A DNA stretch of 64,000 nt from Pseudomonas oligotrophica (GCF_021726475.1 NZ_JAKJRU010000003.1:186001-250000); one strand, 5' to 3'. Positions 52,791-63,887 are shown, counted from the first letter of the stretch. The notes: generated by a model from the letters alone, not told the origin. Translations and numbers: made by a program.

Positions 52791-52865
52791 GTCGAGGCGC
52801 TGGCCGGCGTGCGATCATCGGCCCGCTTCGTGACGAAGCGCATTTGGACTGAGCAGGGTAGAGCG

Positions 52866-53285
52866 GTGAAGCGACGGGCCTATTCGACGACGAGCATCTG
52901 GCTTGGCCTGTTCGCCATGCTGATGATCCACGTCGGCCCGCTGTACTCGGCCCTGCAGGTCGCCCAGCGCCACTCCGCCGCCCTCGCGACGGCCTCCGTC
53001 GAGCACGCCGGGCACGCCGGGCATGTCGCCCATGCCGAGCACGACGCCGGCGCCCCGGTGCATCACCGCCAGGCTCGCCACGGCGAGCCGCAATGGCTCG
53101 CGGCCCTCGAGCTGTGCGGCTACTGCGAGCTGCTCACCCTCAACCCGCCGCTGAGCCTGGCCGTCGACCTGGCGCTGCCCGAGCATCGCCCGGTTCATTT
53201 CCAACCGCTGCCCGCCGTACCGCTGGTCGAGGCGCCGCGCCACAGCCGCGGCCATCCGCGAGCCCCGCCTGCTTTCCACGCCTGA
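52866..53285 (+). CDS. DUF2946 His-rich envelope protein
   Basis: 139 aa with an N-terminal hydrophobic segment (IWLGLFAMLMIHVGPLYSAL). A histidine-rich stretch follows (His47, 50, 53, 56, 59, 66, 67, 72), then a Cys84-x2-Cys87 pair (LELCGYCELL). DUF2946 genes often accompany TonB-dependent copper receptors, as here, and the metal-binding composition fits a copper-handling role in the periplasm (inference). The GTG start follows AGGG; no in-frame ATG is closer than 93 bp upstream. Confidence 0.82.
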   Translation: MKRRAYSTTSIWLGLFAMLMIHVGPLYSALQVAQRHSAALATASVEHAGHAGHVAHAEHDAGAPVHHRQARHGEPQWLAALELCGYCELLTLNPPLSLAVDLALPEHRPVHFQPLPAVPLVEAPRHSRGHPRAPPAFHA

Positions 53286-53336
53286 TCTGCCGGGCCGCAG
53301 CCTGCGGCCGCCCAACAATCAGTAGTGGAATCAGCT

Positions 53337-55535
53337 ATGTCCAAGAAGCTTTGCGACAGTCGCGCACGGGCGCGCCTGTCTGGCAGTTTTTCCGTTCGCC
53401 CGAGTCGCCTGCACTGGCGCCTGGCGCATCTGACCTTTCTCGGCCTGGTGGCCGGCGGCGCCCTGGCGGCCGAGACCGATGAGCACGCCCTGCACGCCGG
53501 GCACGAGCAGCCCGTGGAGCTGGCGCCGCTGGTGGTGACCGGCGTGGCGCAGGCCTCGCCGCTGAAGGTGGTCACCGATCCCAAGCTGCCGCGCCAACCG
53601 GTGCCGGCCAGCGACGGTGCCGACTACCTGAAGACCATCCCGGGCTTCTCCGCGGTGCGCAACGGCGGGGTCAACGGTGACCCGGTGTTCCGCGGCATGT
53701 TCGGCTCGCGCCTGAAGCTGCTGTCCAACGGCGGCGAGATGCTCGGTGCTTGCCCCAATCGCATGGATTCGCCGGCGTCCTACATCAGCCCGGAGAATTT
53801 CGACCGGCTGACCGTCATCAAGGGCCCGCAGACGGTGCTCTGGGGGCCGGGTGCCTCGGCGGCCACCGTGCTGTTCGAGCGTGAGCCCGAGCAGTTCGGC
53901 GAACCCGACTGGCGCCTGAATACCAGTTTCCTGGCTGGCTCCAACGGGCGCTTCGACCGCATCCTCGATGCCGCCGCCGGCGCCGAGCAGGGCTACGCAC
54001 GGCTGATGGCCAACAGCTCCCAGGCCGACGACTACGAAGATGGCAACGGCGACACCGTGCCGTCGCGCTACGACAAGTGGAATACCGACGTGGCGCTCGG
54101 CTGGACGCCCGACGCCGACACCCTCGTCGAGCTGACCGCCGGGCGCGGCGACGGCTATGCGCGCTATGCCGGGCGTGGCATGGACGGCAGCCAGTTCCAG
54201 CGCGAGAGCCTCGGCCTGCGCTTGCAGAAGACCAACATCGGCGAGACCTTCTACGGCCTGGAGGCGCAGGTCTACTACAACTACGCCGACCACATCATGG
54301 ACAACTACAGCCTGCGCGACTTCGTGCCGTCGATGATGATGCCCAACCCGACGCTGTCGCGCGTCGACCGCCGCACCCTGGGCGGACGCCTGGTCGGCAC
54401 CTGGCAGTGGAGCGACGTCGAGCTCAAGGCCGGGGTCGATGCCCAGCGCAGCGAGCACCGCAAGCTGATGAACCCGGCCGGTGCCGCCAACCAGATGGTC
54501 ACCGCGGCCGGCAGCGATGCCTTGCCCTGGGTGCCGGACGCCATGCTGCACAACTACGGCGCCTTCGGCGAGCTGACCTGGCAGCTCAGCGAGCGCGAGA
54601 AGATCATCGGCGGCCTGCGCCTGGACCTGCACGAGGCGACCGACGAGCGCGAGTTCTTCCGCAGCCACGATGCCTCGAGCATGCCGATCGTCTCGCGCGA
54701 CTGGGACAACCCCAGCGCCGGCGAGACCCGTCGCGACACGCTCTACAGCGGCTTCCTGCGCTACGAGGAGCGCCTCGCCGAGCTGCCGGCGACCTGGTAC
54801 GCCGGCCTCGGCCACGCCGAGCGCTTCCCCGACTACTGGGAGCTGTTCGTCTCCAACCCCGGCCCGGTCGGCACGCTGCAGCCGTTCGACTCGGTGCGCC
54901 CGGAGAAGACCACGCAGCTGGATGTCGGCCTGCAATACAGCCAGGGGCCGCTGCAGGCCTGGGTCTCGGCCTATGCCGGGCTGGTCGAGGACTACATCCT
55001 GTTCAGCTACGTGCCGGGCGTGATGCCGAACATGATCCGCGCCGAGGTCAGCAACGTCGACGCCACCATCGCCGGCGCCGAAGCCGGCCTGGCCTACCGC
55101 TTCACCTCGAACTGGAAGGGCGACGCCAGCCTGGCCTACGCCTGGGGCGAGAACCGCAGCGACGGCCGCGCGCTGCCGCAGATCCCGCCGCTGGAAGGCC
55201 GCCTCGGGCTGACCTACGAGCGCGACAACTGGAGCACCAGCGGCCTCTGGCGCGTGGTCGCGTCCCAGGGCCGGGTCGCCGAGAACCAGGGCACCGTGGT
55301 CGGCAAGGACTTCGACGAGAGCGCCGGCTTCGGCGTGCTCTCGCTCAACGGGGCCTACCGCCTGAACCAGACGGTCAAGCTCAGCGCCGGGGTCGACAAC
55401 CTGCTCGACAAGACCTACAGCGAACACCTCAACCTCGCCGGCAGCGCAGGCTTCGCCGACTACGGGCTGGATGCCACCACGCGCATCAACGAGCCCGGGC
55501 GCACCCTCTGGGCGCGCGTCGACCTGAGCTTCTGA
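53337..55535 (+). CDS. oprC: TonB-dependent copper receptor (OprC/NosA type)
   Basis: 732 aa outer-membrane receptor. After a long basic signal region and AAET come a His-containing stretch, a plug domain (VRNGGVNGDPVFRGMFGSRLKLLSNGG) and a 22-strand-type barrel ending in ARVDLSF with terminal Phe. The OprC copper ligands are preserved: C-x3-M (Cys139 and Met143, CPNRM) and H-x-M (His319 and Met321, DHIMD). OprC/NosA imports copper, needed for nitrous oxide reductase in denitrifiers. A GTG four codons upstream is an alternative start; counting from it gives the Cys143/Met147/His323/Met325 numbering of OprC. Confidence 0.94.
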   Translation: MSKKLCDSRARARLSGSFSVRPSRLHWRLAHLTFLGLVAGGALAAETDEHALHAGHEQPVELAPLVVTGVAQASPLKVVTDPKLPRQPVPASDGADYLKTIPGFSAVRNGGVNGDPVFRGMFGSRLKLLSNGGEMLGACPNRMDSPASYISPENFDRLTVIKGPQTVLWGPGASAATVLFEREPEQFGEPDWRLNTSFLAGSNGRFDRILDAAAGAEQGYARLMANSSQADDYEDGNGDTVPSRYDKWNTDVALGWTPDADTLVELTAGRGDGYARYAGRGMDGSQFQRESLGLRLQKTNIGETFYGLEAQVYYNYADHIMDNYSLRDFVPSMMMPNPTLSRVDRRTLGGRLVGTWQWSDVELKAGVDAQRSEHRKLMNPAGAANQMVTAAGSDALPWVPDAMLHNYGAFGELTWQLSEREKIIGGLRLDLHEATDEREFFRSHDASSMPIVSRDWDNPSAGETRRDTLYSGFLRYEERLAELPATWYAGLGHAERFPDYWELFVSNPGPVGTLQPFDSVRPEKTTQLDVGLQYSQGPLQAWVSAYAGLVEDYILFSYVPGVMPNMIRAEVSNVDATIAGAEAGLAYRFTSNWKGDASLAYAWGENRSDGRALPQIPPLEGRLGLTYERDNWSTSGLWRVVASQGRVAENQGTVVGKDFDESAGFGVLSLNGAYRLNQTVKLSAGVDNLLDKTYSEHLNLAGSAGFADYGLDATTRINEPGRTLWARVDLSF

Positions 55536-55571
55536 TCCGCCAGGCAACGGGGCGTCCGCCCTCGTTGCCGT

Positions 55572-55682
55572 CGTAGGTTGGCGCTGGGGCACGGGCGACC
55601 GGGTTCACTGGCGCTGGCCTCATGGACGAGGCATGGGCAGCGCCGGGGTGTGCATGAACCCGTGCCCCAGCGCCAGCCTACG
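55572..55682. repeat. 111-bp foldback element with 24-bp inverted arms
   Basis: Outer arms of 24 bp (left begins CGTAGGTTGGCGCTGG, right ends CCAGCGCCAGCCTACG) match at 23 of 24 positions. Between them lies a further inverted pair GGGTTCA/TGAACCC and an imperfect inner hairpin. The right arm runs into the end of the mechanosensitive-channel gene and supplies its TAG stop. It looks like a REP/MITE-like element; no transposase is near. Confidence 0.7.
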
Positions 55683-56970
55683 ATCCCTGCGCCTGGCTTC
55701 GGTCAGGCGCAACCTCCTGCATGCGGGGCTGCGGCCGGTTGACGGCGTCGCACCAGTCGCGCATGTCGCCTCCCGAAGGATGCTGGAACACCCGCAGGCC
55801 GAATTCCGGCAGGATCGCCAGCAGGTGGTCGAAGATGTCCGACTGGATCGCCTCGTACTCGGCCCAGGCCACGGTGTTGGTGAAGCAGTAGATCTCCAGC
55901 GGCAGGCCGTCCGCGGTCGGGCTCAGCTGGCGCACCAGCAGCGTCATGTGCTGATGCACGCCGGGGTGGCTGCGCAGGTAGCGCTCGACATAGGCGCGGA
56001 AGCTGCCGATGTTGGTCACGCGGCGGGTATTGACCGGTTCCTGGCCCCGTTCGGCGAGCCGGGCGTTCCACGCGTCGATTTCCTTGCGCTTGCTGGCCAG
56101 GTAATCCTCCAGCAGGTTGAAGCGATACAGCCGCTTGCGCTCCTCGGCGTCGAGGAAGTGCACGCTCTGCTGGTCCAGGTAGAGGCTGCGCTTGATGCGC
56201 CGGCCGCCACTTTCCTGCATGCCGCGCCAGTTCTTGAACGAATCGGAGATGAAGCGCTTGGTCGGGATGCTGGTGATGGTCTTGTCCCAGTTCTGCACCT
56301 TGACCGTGTGCAGGGCGATATCGATGACATCGCCGTCGGCATTGAGCTGCGGCATCTCCACCCAGTCGCCGACTCGGATCAGGTCGTTGGAGGTGATCTG
56401 CACGCTGGCCACCAGCGACAGCAGGGTGTCCTGGAAGATCAGCATCAGCACCGCGGCCATGGCCCCGAGGCCGGAGAGCAGGATCAGCGGTGAGCGGTCG
56501 ATCAGGGTGGCGATGATGAGGATGGTGGCGATCGCGTAGAGCACGATCTTGACCACCTGCAGGTAGCCCTTGATCGGGTGGATGCGCGCATCGGAACGGC
56601 GCTGGTAGAGCGCGTTGATCAGGTCCAGCATGCCGCCGAGGGCCAGCGCGACGGTCAGCACGATGAAGCCGCCGCAGACGTTGCGCACCACCGTGACCGC
56701 CGCTTCCGGCAGGCCCGGCACCGCCTGCACGCCGGTGGCCAGCACCAGCGCCGGGACGATGTTGGACAGCCGCTTGAAGACCCCGAAGTTCTCGATCTCC
56801 AGCGGGCGCGCATGGCGCAGCAGCTTGTACAGCCCACGCACCAGGATACGCTTGACGATCCAGTTGCAGAGCCAGGCGGCGAGGATCAGCGCGGCGCTGG
56901 CCAGTAGCGTCTGCAGGTAGGGATGGGCGTCGAGCCAGTAGATCCAACCGGTCAGTTGTTCTGTCGGCAT
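55678..56970 (-). CDS. Miniconductance mechanosensitive channel (YbdG/MscM-like)
   Basis: 430 aa. About five N-terminal membrane helices (TLLASAALILAAWLCNWIVKRIL, IVPALVLATGVQAV, GGFIVLTVALALGGMLDLI, VVKIVLYAIATILIIATL) precede an MscS-like pore helix and beta domain (LLSGLGAMAAVLMLIFQDTLLSLVASVQI, DLIRVGDWVEMPQLNADGDVIDIALHTVKVQNWDKTI). YbdG-type channels sense osmotic stress. The ATG giving MPTEQLTGWIYW was chosen over an 82-codon extension of low-quality sequence. The last codons and stop come from the foldback element. Confidence 0.92.
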   Translation of the reverse strand: MPTEQLTGWIYWLDAHPYLQTLLASAALILAAWLCNWIVKRILVRGLYKLLRHARPLEIENFGVFKRLSNIVPALVLATGVQAVPGLPEAAVTVVRNVCGGFIVLTVALALGGMLDLINALYQRRSDARIHPIKGYLQVVKIVLYAIATILIIATLIDRSPLILLSGLGAMAAVLMLIFQDTLLSLVASVQITSNDLIRVGDWVEMPQLNADGDVIDIALHTVKVQNWDKTITSIPTKRFISDSFKNWRGMQESGGRRIKRSLYLDQQSVHFLDAEERKRLYRFNLLEDYLASKRKEIDAWNARLAERGQEPVNTRRVTNIGSFRAYVERYLRSHPGVHQHMTLLVRQLSPTADGLPLEIYCFTNTVAWAEYEAIQSDIFDHLLAILPEFGLRVFQHPSGGDMRDWCDAVNRPQPRMQEVAPDRSQAQGS

Positions 56971-57028
56971 GCAGTCTCCTTGCGGGCGTGGGTTGCGGCA
57001 ACGGCCGGCGGGTGCATCGTCGGCTCGC

Positions 57029-57571
57029 TCAGCGGATGAACTCGCGGCTGATCGCCTTGAACAGCTCGGTGCCGGCCTGTTCCATCCACTCGAAGGCGAC
57101 CATCTCGCGCGAGACGATCTCGGCGCCGGCCTGGCGCATGCGCGCCAGGGCCAGGGCCTTGTCGCTGGCGCGGCGCGAACTGACTGCTTCCTCGACAACG
57201 AACACGCGGTGGCCACGCTCGAGCAGGTCGAGCACCGACTGCAGCACGCAGACGTGGGTTTCGCAGCCGCAGACGACGAACTGCCGACGTTCGCCGCCTG
57301 GGCGCTTGAACAGCTCGCCGTCGGCAGTGGCGGAGAAGTGCAGCTTCTCGACGATGGCCTCGGCCGGCACGCCGTCGCGCAGGGTGGCCACGGTCGGGCC
57401 GAGGCCCTTGCTGTACTGCTCGGTGAGCAGCACCGGCACGCCGACCCGGGCGGCGATCTGCTGCAGCCAGGCGCTGTGCTCGACCATCGCCTGGCCGTCC
57501 TGGATCGCCGGCAGCAGCCGCTCCTGGATGTCGATGATCAGCAGGGTCGATTCCTTGGCTCGGGTACGCAT
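57029..57571 (-). CDS. Isochorismatase-family cysteine hydrolase (YcaC-like)
   Basis: 180 aa. Catalytic triad Asp14 (LLIIDIQERLL), Lys in VEKLHFSATAD and Cys in VCGCETHVCVLQS, with the typical cis-peptide before the Cys helix. Such enzymes hydrolyse amide or vinyl-ether substrates; the natural substrate of YcaC-like members is uncertain. Lies between the M23 peptidase gene (17 bp) and the channel gene (58 bp) in the same direction, so co-transcription is possible. Confidence 0.9.
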   Translation of the reverse strand: MRTRAKESTLLIIDIQERLLPAIQDGQAMVEHSAWLQQIAARVGVPVLLTEQYSKGLGPTVATLRDGVPAEAIVEKLHFSATADGELFKRPGGERRQFVVCGCETHVCVLQSVLDLLERGHRVFVVEEAVSSRRASDKALALARMRQAGAEIVSREMVAFEWMEQAGTELFKAISREFIR

Positions 57572-57588
57572 GCGGGGACTCCTTGGGT

Positions 57589-58413
57589 TCAGTGCTTGAA
57601 GGCGCCGATGAAGATGGCGGGATCGACGCGGGCATCGTTGAGGCTGACGTTCCAGTGCAGGTGCGGGCCGGTCGCCCGGCCGGTGGCGCCGACCCGGCCG
57701 AGTACCTGGCCGCGAGCCAGGCGGTCGCCGGGCTTCACGTCGATGCGCGACAGGTGGCAGAACATGCTGATCAGCCCCTGGCCGTGGTCGACGAACACCG
57801 TCCTGCCATTGAAGAAATAGTCGCCGACCAGCGTGACCTCGCCGGCCGCCGGCGCCTTCACCGGCGTGCCGGCCGGCACGGCGAAATCCAGCCCCGAGTG
57901 CGCGTTGCGCTCCTGGCCATTGAAGAAGCGGCGCAGGCCGAAGGGCGACGACAGCGGCCCGTCGACCGGACGATCGAACAGCAGGTTGCTCGGCTGCGCC
58001 GGACTGAAGCGACGGTAGGCGCGGGTCTGCTCGGCCAGTTCGCGCTCGATGCGCCTGAGGTCGTCCGGGTTGGGGTCGACCTGGCGCTGGTTCTTCAGGG
58101 TGATGTGCTGGGCGCGGTAGTCGCGGCCGCCGACCTGGAACGCCAGCGGTCGGCCGTCGACCGTCAGCTGCTGCGTGCCGGCCGCGGTGCCGAGCGGGAT
58201 GCCGACGATGGCGATCCAGCGCCGGCCGTCTTCACGGAGGGTCAGCACGGGCTTGCCGTCGTAGCGAGCCTGCGGCGGCTGCGCGGCGTCGCCCAGGTCG
58301 ACCACGGCGACGCCGCCGGGCACCGGTTTGTCGAGCAGGCGGGTGAGGAAGCCTTCGGCCGAGGCAAGGGCCGGCAGGGTCAGGGCGAGAAGCAGGGCGA
58401 GACGGCGCAGCAT
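57589..58413 (-). CDS. M23 family peptidase with signal peptide
   Basis: 274 aa. Signal MLRRLALLLALTLPALASAEG, a beta-rich prodomain (about 25-140), and a C-terminal LytM domain with zinc ligands H-x3-D (NAHSGLDFAVPAGTPV) and H-x-H (GPHLHWNVSL), plus FCHLSRIDVKPGDRLARGQVLG. Likely a periplasmic peptidoglycan endopeptidase or an amidase-activator type protein. Both zinc motifs are intact, so activity is expected. Similar genes lie near xseA in Pseudomonas. Confidence 0.92.
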   Translation of the reverse strand: MLRRLALLLALTLPALASAEGFLTRLLDKPVPGGVAVVDLGDAAQPPQARYDGKPVLTLREDGRRWIAIVGIPLGTAAGTQQLTVDGRPLAFQVGGRDYRAQHITLKNQRQVDPNPDDLRRIERELAEQTRAYRRFSPAQPSNLLFDRPVDGPLSSPFGLRRFFNGQERNAHSGLDFAVPAGTPVKAPAAGEVTLVGDYFFNGRTVFVDHGQGLISMFCHLSRIDVKPGDRLARGQVLGRVGATGRATGPHLHWNVSLNDARVDPAIFIGAFKH

Positions 58414-58483
58414 GAACGGGTCCGAGATGGGCGGGCTGCCCATCCTCGCGCAAATCGACCGGCGGATAAACGCCTGCCGCGGC

Positions 58484-59860
58484 TCAGAGCAGCGGCAGGG
58501 TGGTCGGTTGCAGGTGGTTGTCCTCGACCCGCAGGTCCAGTTCGCCTTCGCCCAGGCGTGCCTTCAGGCGCTGGCCCGGCTCGGTCTGCGCGGCGCGACG
58601 GATCGCCCGGCCGCGCTCGTCGAGCAGGATGCTGTAGCCGCGACCGAGGGTGGCCAGCGGGCTGACGACGTGAAGCGTCTGCGCCAGGCCCTGCAGGCGC
58701 TGCTGCCGCGTTGCCAGCGCGCTGCGCATGGCCCGTGGCAGGCGCTGGGCCAGCTGCTCGAGGCGCTGGCCCAGCAACTGCAGCGTGCGCCCCGGATGCC
58801 GTGCGGTCAGGCGCGTCTCCAGCCGGGCCAGGCGCTCCTGCCCGGCGCACAGCCGGCGATCGATGGCGCGCAGCAGGCGCTGTTCCAGGTCGTCGATGCG
58901 CTGGGCCTGCTGCTGCAGCCGCTCGCCCGGATGGCGCAGGCGGCGGCCCAGGCCATCGAGGCGCAGGGCCTCGCGGCGCAGCCGCTCGTGCATGCGCAGC
59001 AGGAGACGCTGGCGCAGGCCGTTCAGGCGCTGCTGCAGGTCGGCGTTGCTGGGGGCGAGCAACTCGGCGGCCGCCGAGGGCGTCGGTGCGCGCACGTCGG
59101 CGACGAAGTCGGCGATGGAGACGTCGGTCTCGTGGCCCACCGCGCTGACGATCGGCGTCCGGCACGCGGCCACGGCGCGCGCCACGGCTTCCTCGTTGAA
59201 GCACCAGAGGTCTTCCAGCGAGCCGCCGCCGCGGGCGAGGATCAGCGCGTCGAAGCCCTGGGCATCGGCCAGGGCCAGGGCGCGGACGATCTGCGCGGTG
59301 GCTTCGCGGCCCTGCACCGCGGTGGGGATCAGGGTCAGCTCCACCTGCGGCGCGCGGCGGCGGAACACCGAGACGATGTCGCGGATCACCGCGCCGGTCG
59401 GCGAGCTGACGATGCCGACGCGGCACGGATGGGCCGGCAGGGCGCGCTTGCGCTCGGCGGCAAACAGGCCCTCGGCGGCGAGCTTGTCCTTCAGTGCCTC
59501 GAAGGCCAGGCGCAGCGCGCCGTCGCCGGCCGGCTCGACGCTGTCGAGGATCAGTTGGTAGTCGCCACGGCCCTCGAACAGCGAGACCTTGCCGCGCACC
59601 TTGACCGCGAGACCGTCGCGCAGCGCCTGGCGCACGCGCAGGGCGTTCTGCCGGAACAACGCGCAGCGCACCTGGGCGTTCCTGTCCTTGAGGGTGAAAT
59701 AGACGTGGCCCGAGGCCGGACGCGCCAGGTTGGAAATCTCGCCCTCGACCCAGACCTGGGCGAAGACATCCTCCAGCAGCAGCCGTGCACGGTTGTTGAG
59801 CTGGCTGACGCTGAGCACGTCGCGGTCGAGATTCAGGCGCTGGAAGGGATCGTTGAGCAT
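58484..59860 (-). CDS. xseA: Exodeoxyribonuclease VII large subunit
   Basis: 458 aa. N-terminal OB-fold (SVSQLNNRARLLLEDVFAQVWVEGEISNL, GHVYFTLKDRNAQVRCALF), then the catalytic region (VGIVSSPTGAVIRDIVSVFRRR, LILARGGGSLEDLWCFNEEAVARAV, SAVGHETDVSIADFVADVRAPTPSAAAE) and a long coiled-coil C-terminus. With XseB it degrades single-stranded DNA. xseB is not in the window. Confidence 0.97.
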   Translation of the reverse strand: MLNDPFQRLNLDRDVLSVSQLNNRARLLLEDVFAQVWVEGEISNLARPASGHVYFTLKDRNAQVRCALFRQNALRVRQALRDGLAVKVRGKVSLFEGRGDYQLILDSVEPAGDGALRLAFEALKDKLAAEGLFAAERKRALPAHPCRVGIVSSPTGAVIRDIVSVFRRRAPQVELTLIPTAVQGREATAQIVRALALADAQGFDALILARGGGSLEDLWCFNEEAVARAVAACRTPIVSAVGHETDVSIADFVADVRAPTPSAAAELLAPSNADLQQRLNGLRQRLLLRMHERLRREALRLDGLGRRLRHPGERLQQQAQRIDDLEQRLLRAIDRRLCAGQERLARLETRLTARHPGRTLQLLGQRLEQLAQRLPRAMRSALATRQQRLQGLAQTLHVVSPLATLGRGYSILLDERGRAIRRAAQTEPGQRLKARLGEGELDLRVEDNHLQPTTLPLL

Positions 59861-59972
59861 GGCGGCGATGATAAGCCCGTCGGGCGCCGGCGCCTACCGA
59901 GGCCTGGCTGGCGGCGCTAAGATGCGCGCCTTTTTCGACGCCGCCTGCCTCGTGGCAGGCCAGGGGACGATC

Positions 59973-60524
59973 GTGCAGCCGAACCAGATCATCGTGGTGC
60001 CAAGGATTTCCAGCGTGCCGGGGCGCGAGGCGCGGGCCCGCAAGGTGCTGCGCTGGCTGGTCGAGCGACGCATCGTCGAGGCACTGCCGACCACCTGCGG
60101 GCGCGGGCCGGGCGGGATGGCCTATGCCATCGCCGACGGCGCGCGTCGGGTCGTCCAACGGCCGGAGCGCCTGCCGTTCGGCCAGCCGATCAATGGCCTG
60201 GAGATCGTCACCGAGCGCTGCATCTATACGCCGACCCGCGAGTTCGCCGAGGAGGCCGGCTGCCCCGAGTGCCGGCGGGAGATCGGCACGGTGCTGTTCG
60301 ACAGCCTGGAGACCTGGATGCCCGGCGAGACGGACAACTTCACCTGCCCCGAATGCGGCTTCGAGGACGACATCAACGGCTTCCTGTTCATCCCGGCGTG
60401 CGCCTTTTCCGACCTCGCGTTCGTCTTCAACGACTGGGCCGAGGCCGGGCTGCTGGATGCCTTCGTCGCGGAGTTCGCCGAGCGGCTGGGCTTCGCCTGC
60501 GCGCAGGTACGGGTCGATTGCTGA
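59973..60524 (+). CDS. Conserved zinc-ribbon protein
   Basis: 183 aa. N-terminal segment [25 protein letters not shown], then a zinc-ribbon: Cys97-x2-Cys100 and Cys125-x2-Cys128 (CPEC and CPECGFED). GTG start, AGGGGA 5 nt upstream; an in-frame ATG 51 nt upstream is less likely. Homologues in Pseudomonas are sometimes labelled sugar ABC transporter ATPase, but no Walker A or ABC signature is present, so that label is not supported. Function unknown. Confidence 0.8.
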   Translation: MQPNQIIVVPRISSVPGREARARKVLRWLVERRIVEALPTTCGRGPGGMAYAIADGARRVVQRPERLPFGQPINGLEIVTERCIYTPTREFAEEAGCPECRREIGTVLFDSLETWMPGETDNFTCPECGFEDDINGFLFIPACAFSDLAFVFNDWAEAGLLDAFVAEFAERLGFACAQVRVDC

Positions 60525-62087
<1,563 letters not shown>

Positions 62088-62141
62088 GAAAGCGGTTTGC
62101 CGGTCGCGCGACGCGGCAGATCGATCTTTGGAATGTGAACA

Positions 62142-62165
62142 ACGGGGCTGCTCGATCAGCCCCGT
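62142..62165 (+). terminator. Hairpin between guaB and guaA
   Basis: ACGGGGCTG, 6-nt loop CTCGAT, CAGCCCCGT: perfect 9-bp stem 55 bp after the guaB stop, no strong T-run. It may lower guaA transcription relative to guaB or stabilise the mRNA. Confidence 0.4.
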
Positions 62166-62196
62166 GTCATTTGCGAACACCACGAGAGATGCCCAC

Positions 62197-63777
62197 ATGG
62201 CTCATCCTGACATCCACGCCCACCGCATCCTGATCCTCGACTTCGGTTCCCAGTACACCCAGCTGATTGCCCGCCGCGTGCGCGAGATCGGCGTCTACTG
62301 CGAACTCCATCCCTGGGACATGAGCGAAGAGGACATCCGCGCCTTCGCCCCACGCGGCATCATCCTCGCCGGCGGCCCGGAATCGGTGCATGAGCAGGGC
62401 AGCCCGCGTGCACCGCAGGCGGTGTTCGACCTCGGTGTGCCGCTGTTCGGCATCTGCTACGGCATGCAGACCATGTCCGAGCAGCTCGGCGGCAAGGTGC
62501 AGGGCTCGGATGTGCGCGAGTTCGGCTATGCCCGCGTCGACCTGGTCGGCAAGTCGCGGCTGTTCGATGGCATCGAGGATCACATGGACGACGACGGCGT
62601 GTTCGGCCTCGACGTCTGGATGAGCCACGGCGACAAGGTCACCGACATCCCGCAGGGCTTCCATATCCTGGCCAGCACGCCGAGCTGCCCGATCGCCGCG
62701 ATGGGCGACGACACCCGCGGCTACTACGGTGTGCAGTTCCACCCGGAAGTGACCCATACCAAGCAGGGTGGGCGCATCCTGTCGCGCTTCATCCTCGAGA
62801 TCTGCGGCTGCGAAGCGCTGTGGACGCCGTCCAACATCGTCGAGGACGCCATTGCCCAGGTGCGTGCCCAGGTCGGCGATGCCAACGTGCTGCTCGGCCT
62901 GTCCGGCGGCGTGGATTCCTCGGTGGTCGCGGCATTGCTGCATCGCGCGATCGGCGACCAGTTGACCTGCGTGTTCGTCGACAACGGCCTGCTGCGCCTG
63001 CACGAAGGCGACCAGGTGATGGCCATGTTCGCCGAGAACATGGGGGTCAAGGTGATCCGCGCCGATGCCGAGGCGCAGTTCCTGGAGAACCTCGCCGGCG
63101 AGGCGGACCCGGAGAAGAAGCGCAAGATCATCGGCCGCACCTTTATCGACGTCTTCGATGCGCAGGCGAGCAAGCTGGAAAACATCCAGTTCCTCGCCCA
63201 GGGCACCATCTACCCGGACGTGATCGAGTCGGCCGGCGCCAAGAGCGGCAAGGCCCACGTGATCAAGTCGCACCACAACGTCGGCGGCCTGCCGGAGGAG
63301 ATGAACCTCAAGCTGGTCGAGCCGCTGCGCGAGCTGTTCAAGGACGAGGTGCGCAAGATCGGCCTCGAGCTCGGCCTGCCCTACGACATGGTCTACCGCC
63401 ACCCCTTCCCGGGCCCGGGCCTGGGCGTGCGCATCCTTGGCGAGGTGAAGAAGGAATACGCCGACCTGCTGCGCCGCGCCGACGACATCTTCATCAGCGA
63501 GCTGCGCAAGGCCGACTGGTACCACAAGGTCAGCCAGGCCTTCGTGGTGTTCCAGCCGGTGAAGTCGGTCGGCGTGGTCGGCGACGGCCGCCGCTACGCC
63601 TGGGTCGTCGCCCTGCGCGCAGTGGAAACCATCGACTTCATGACCGCACGCTGGGCGCACCTGCCGTACGAGCTGCTGGAGAAGGTGTCCAACCGCATCA
63701 TCAATGAAATCGAAGGCATTTCCCGCGTCACCTACGATGTGTCGAGCAAGCCGCCGGCGACCATCGAGTGGGAGTGA
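62197..63777 (+). CDS. guaA: GMP synthase (glutamine-hydrolysing)
   Basis: 526 aa. N-terminal glutamine amidotransferase with Cys87 (FGICYGMQ) and QFHPEVTHT; then the ATP pyrophosphatase domain with PP-loop [12 protein letters not shown], and a C-terminal dimerisation domain ending TIEWE. Makes GMP from XMP. The ATG giving [22 protein letters not shown] fits the family start. Confidence 0.98.
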   Translation: MAHPDIHAHRILILDFGSQYTQLIARRVREIGVYCELHPWDMSEEDIRAFAPRGIILAGGPESVHEQGSPRAPQAVFDLGVPLFGICYGMQTMSEQLGGKVQGSDVREFGYARVDLVGKSRLFDGIEDHMDDDGVFGLDVWMSHGDKVTDIPQGFHILASTPSCPIAAMGDDTRGYYGVQFHPEVTHTKQGGRILSRFILEICGCEALWTPSNIVEDAIAQVRAQVGDANVLLGLSGGVDSSVVAALLHRAIGDQLTCVFVDNGLLRLHEGDQVMAMFAENMGVKVIRADAEAQFLENLAGEADPEKKRKIIGRTFIDVFDAQASKLENIQFLAQGTIYPDVIESAGAKSGKAHVIKSHHNVGGLPEEMNLKLVEPLRELFKDEVRKIGLELGLPYDMVYRHPFPGPGLGVRILGEVKKEYADLLRRADDIFISELRKADWYHKVSQAFVVFQPVKSVGVVGDGRRYAWVVALRAVETIDFMTARWAHLPYELLEKVSNRIINEIEGISRVTYDVSSKPPATIEWE

Positions 63778-63787
63778 TCTGAAGCAA

Positions 63788-63811
63788 TGAGGGCAGCCCA
63801 GGCTGCCCTCA
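63788..63811 (+). terminator. Hairpin after guaA
   Basis: Perfect inverted repeat TGAGGGCAGCC-CA-GGCTGCCCTCA beginning 11 bp after the guaA stop; no clear T-run follows. Likely end of the guaBA transcript. Confidence 0.5.
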
Positions 63812-63887
63812 TGCTGTGCGCAGCTTCCGCAGAGAAGCGCGTCGAGCCTGATGGGCCCATGAATTCGGACTGGCTGGAGCCCATGCA

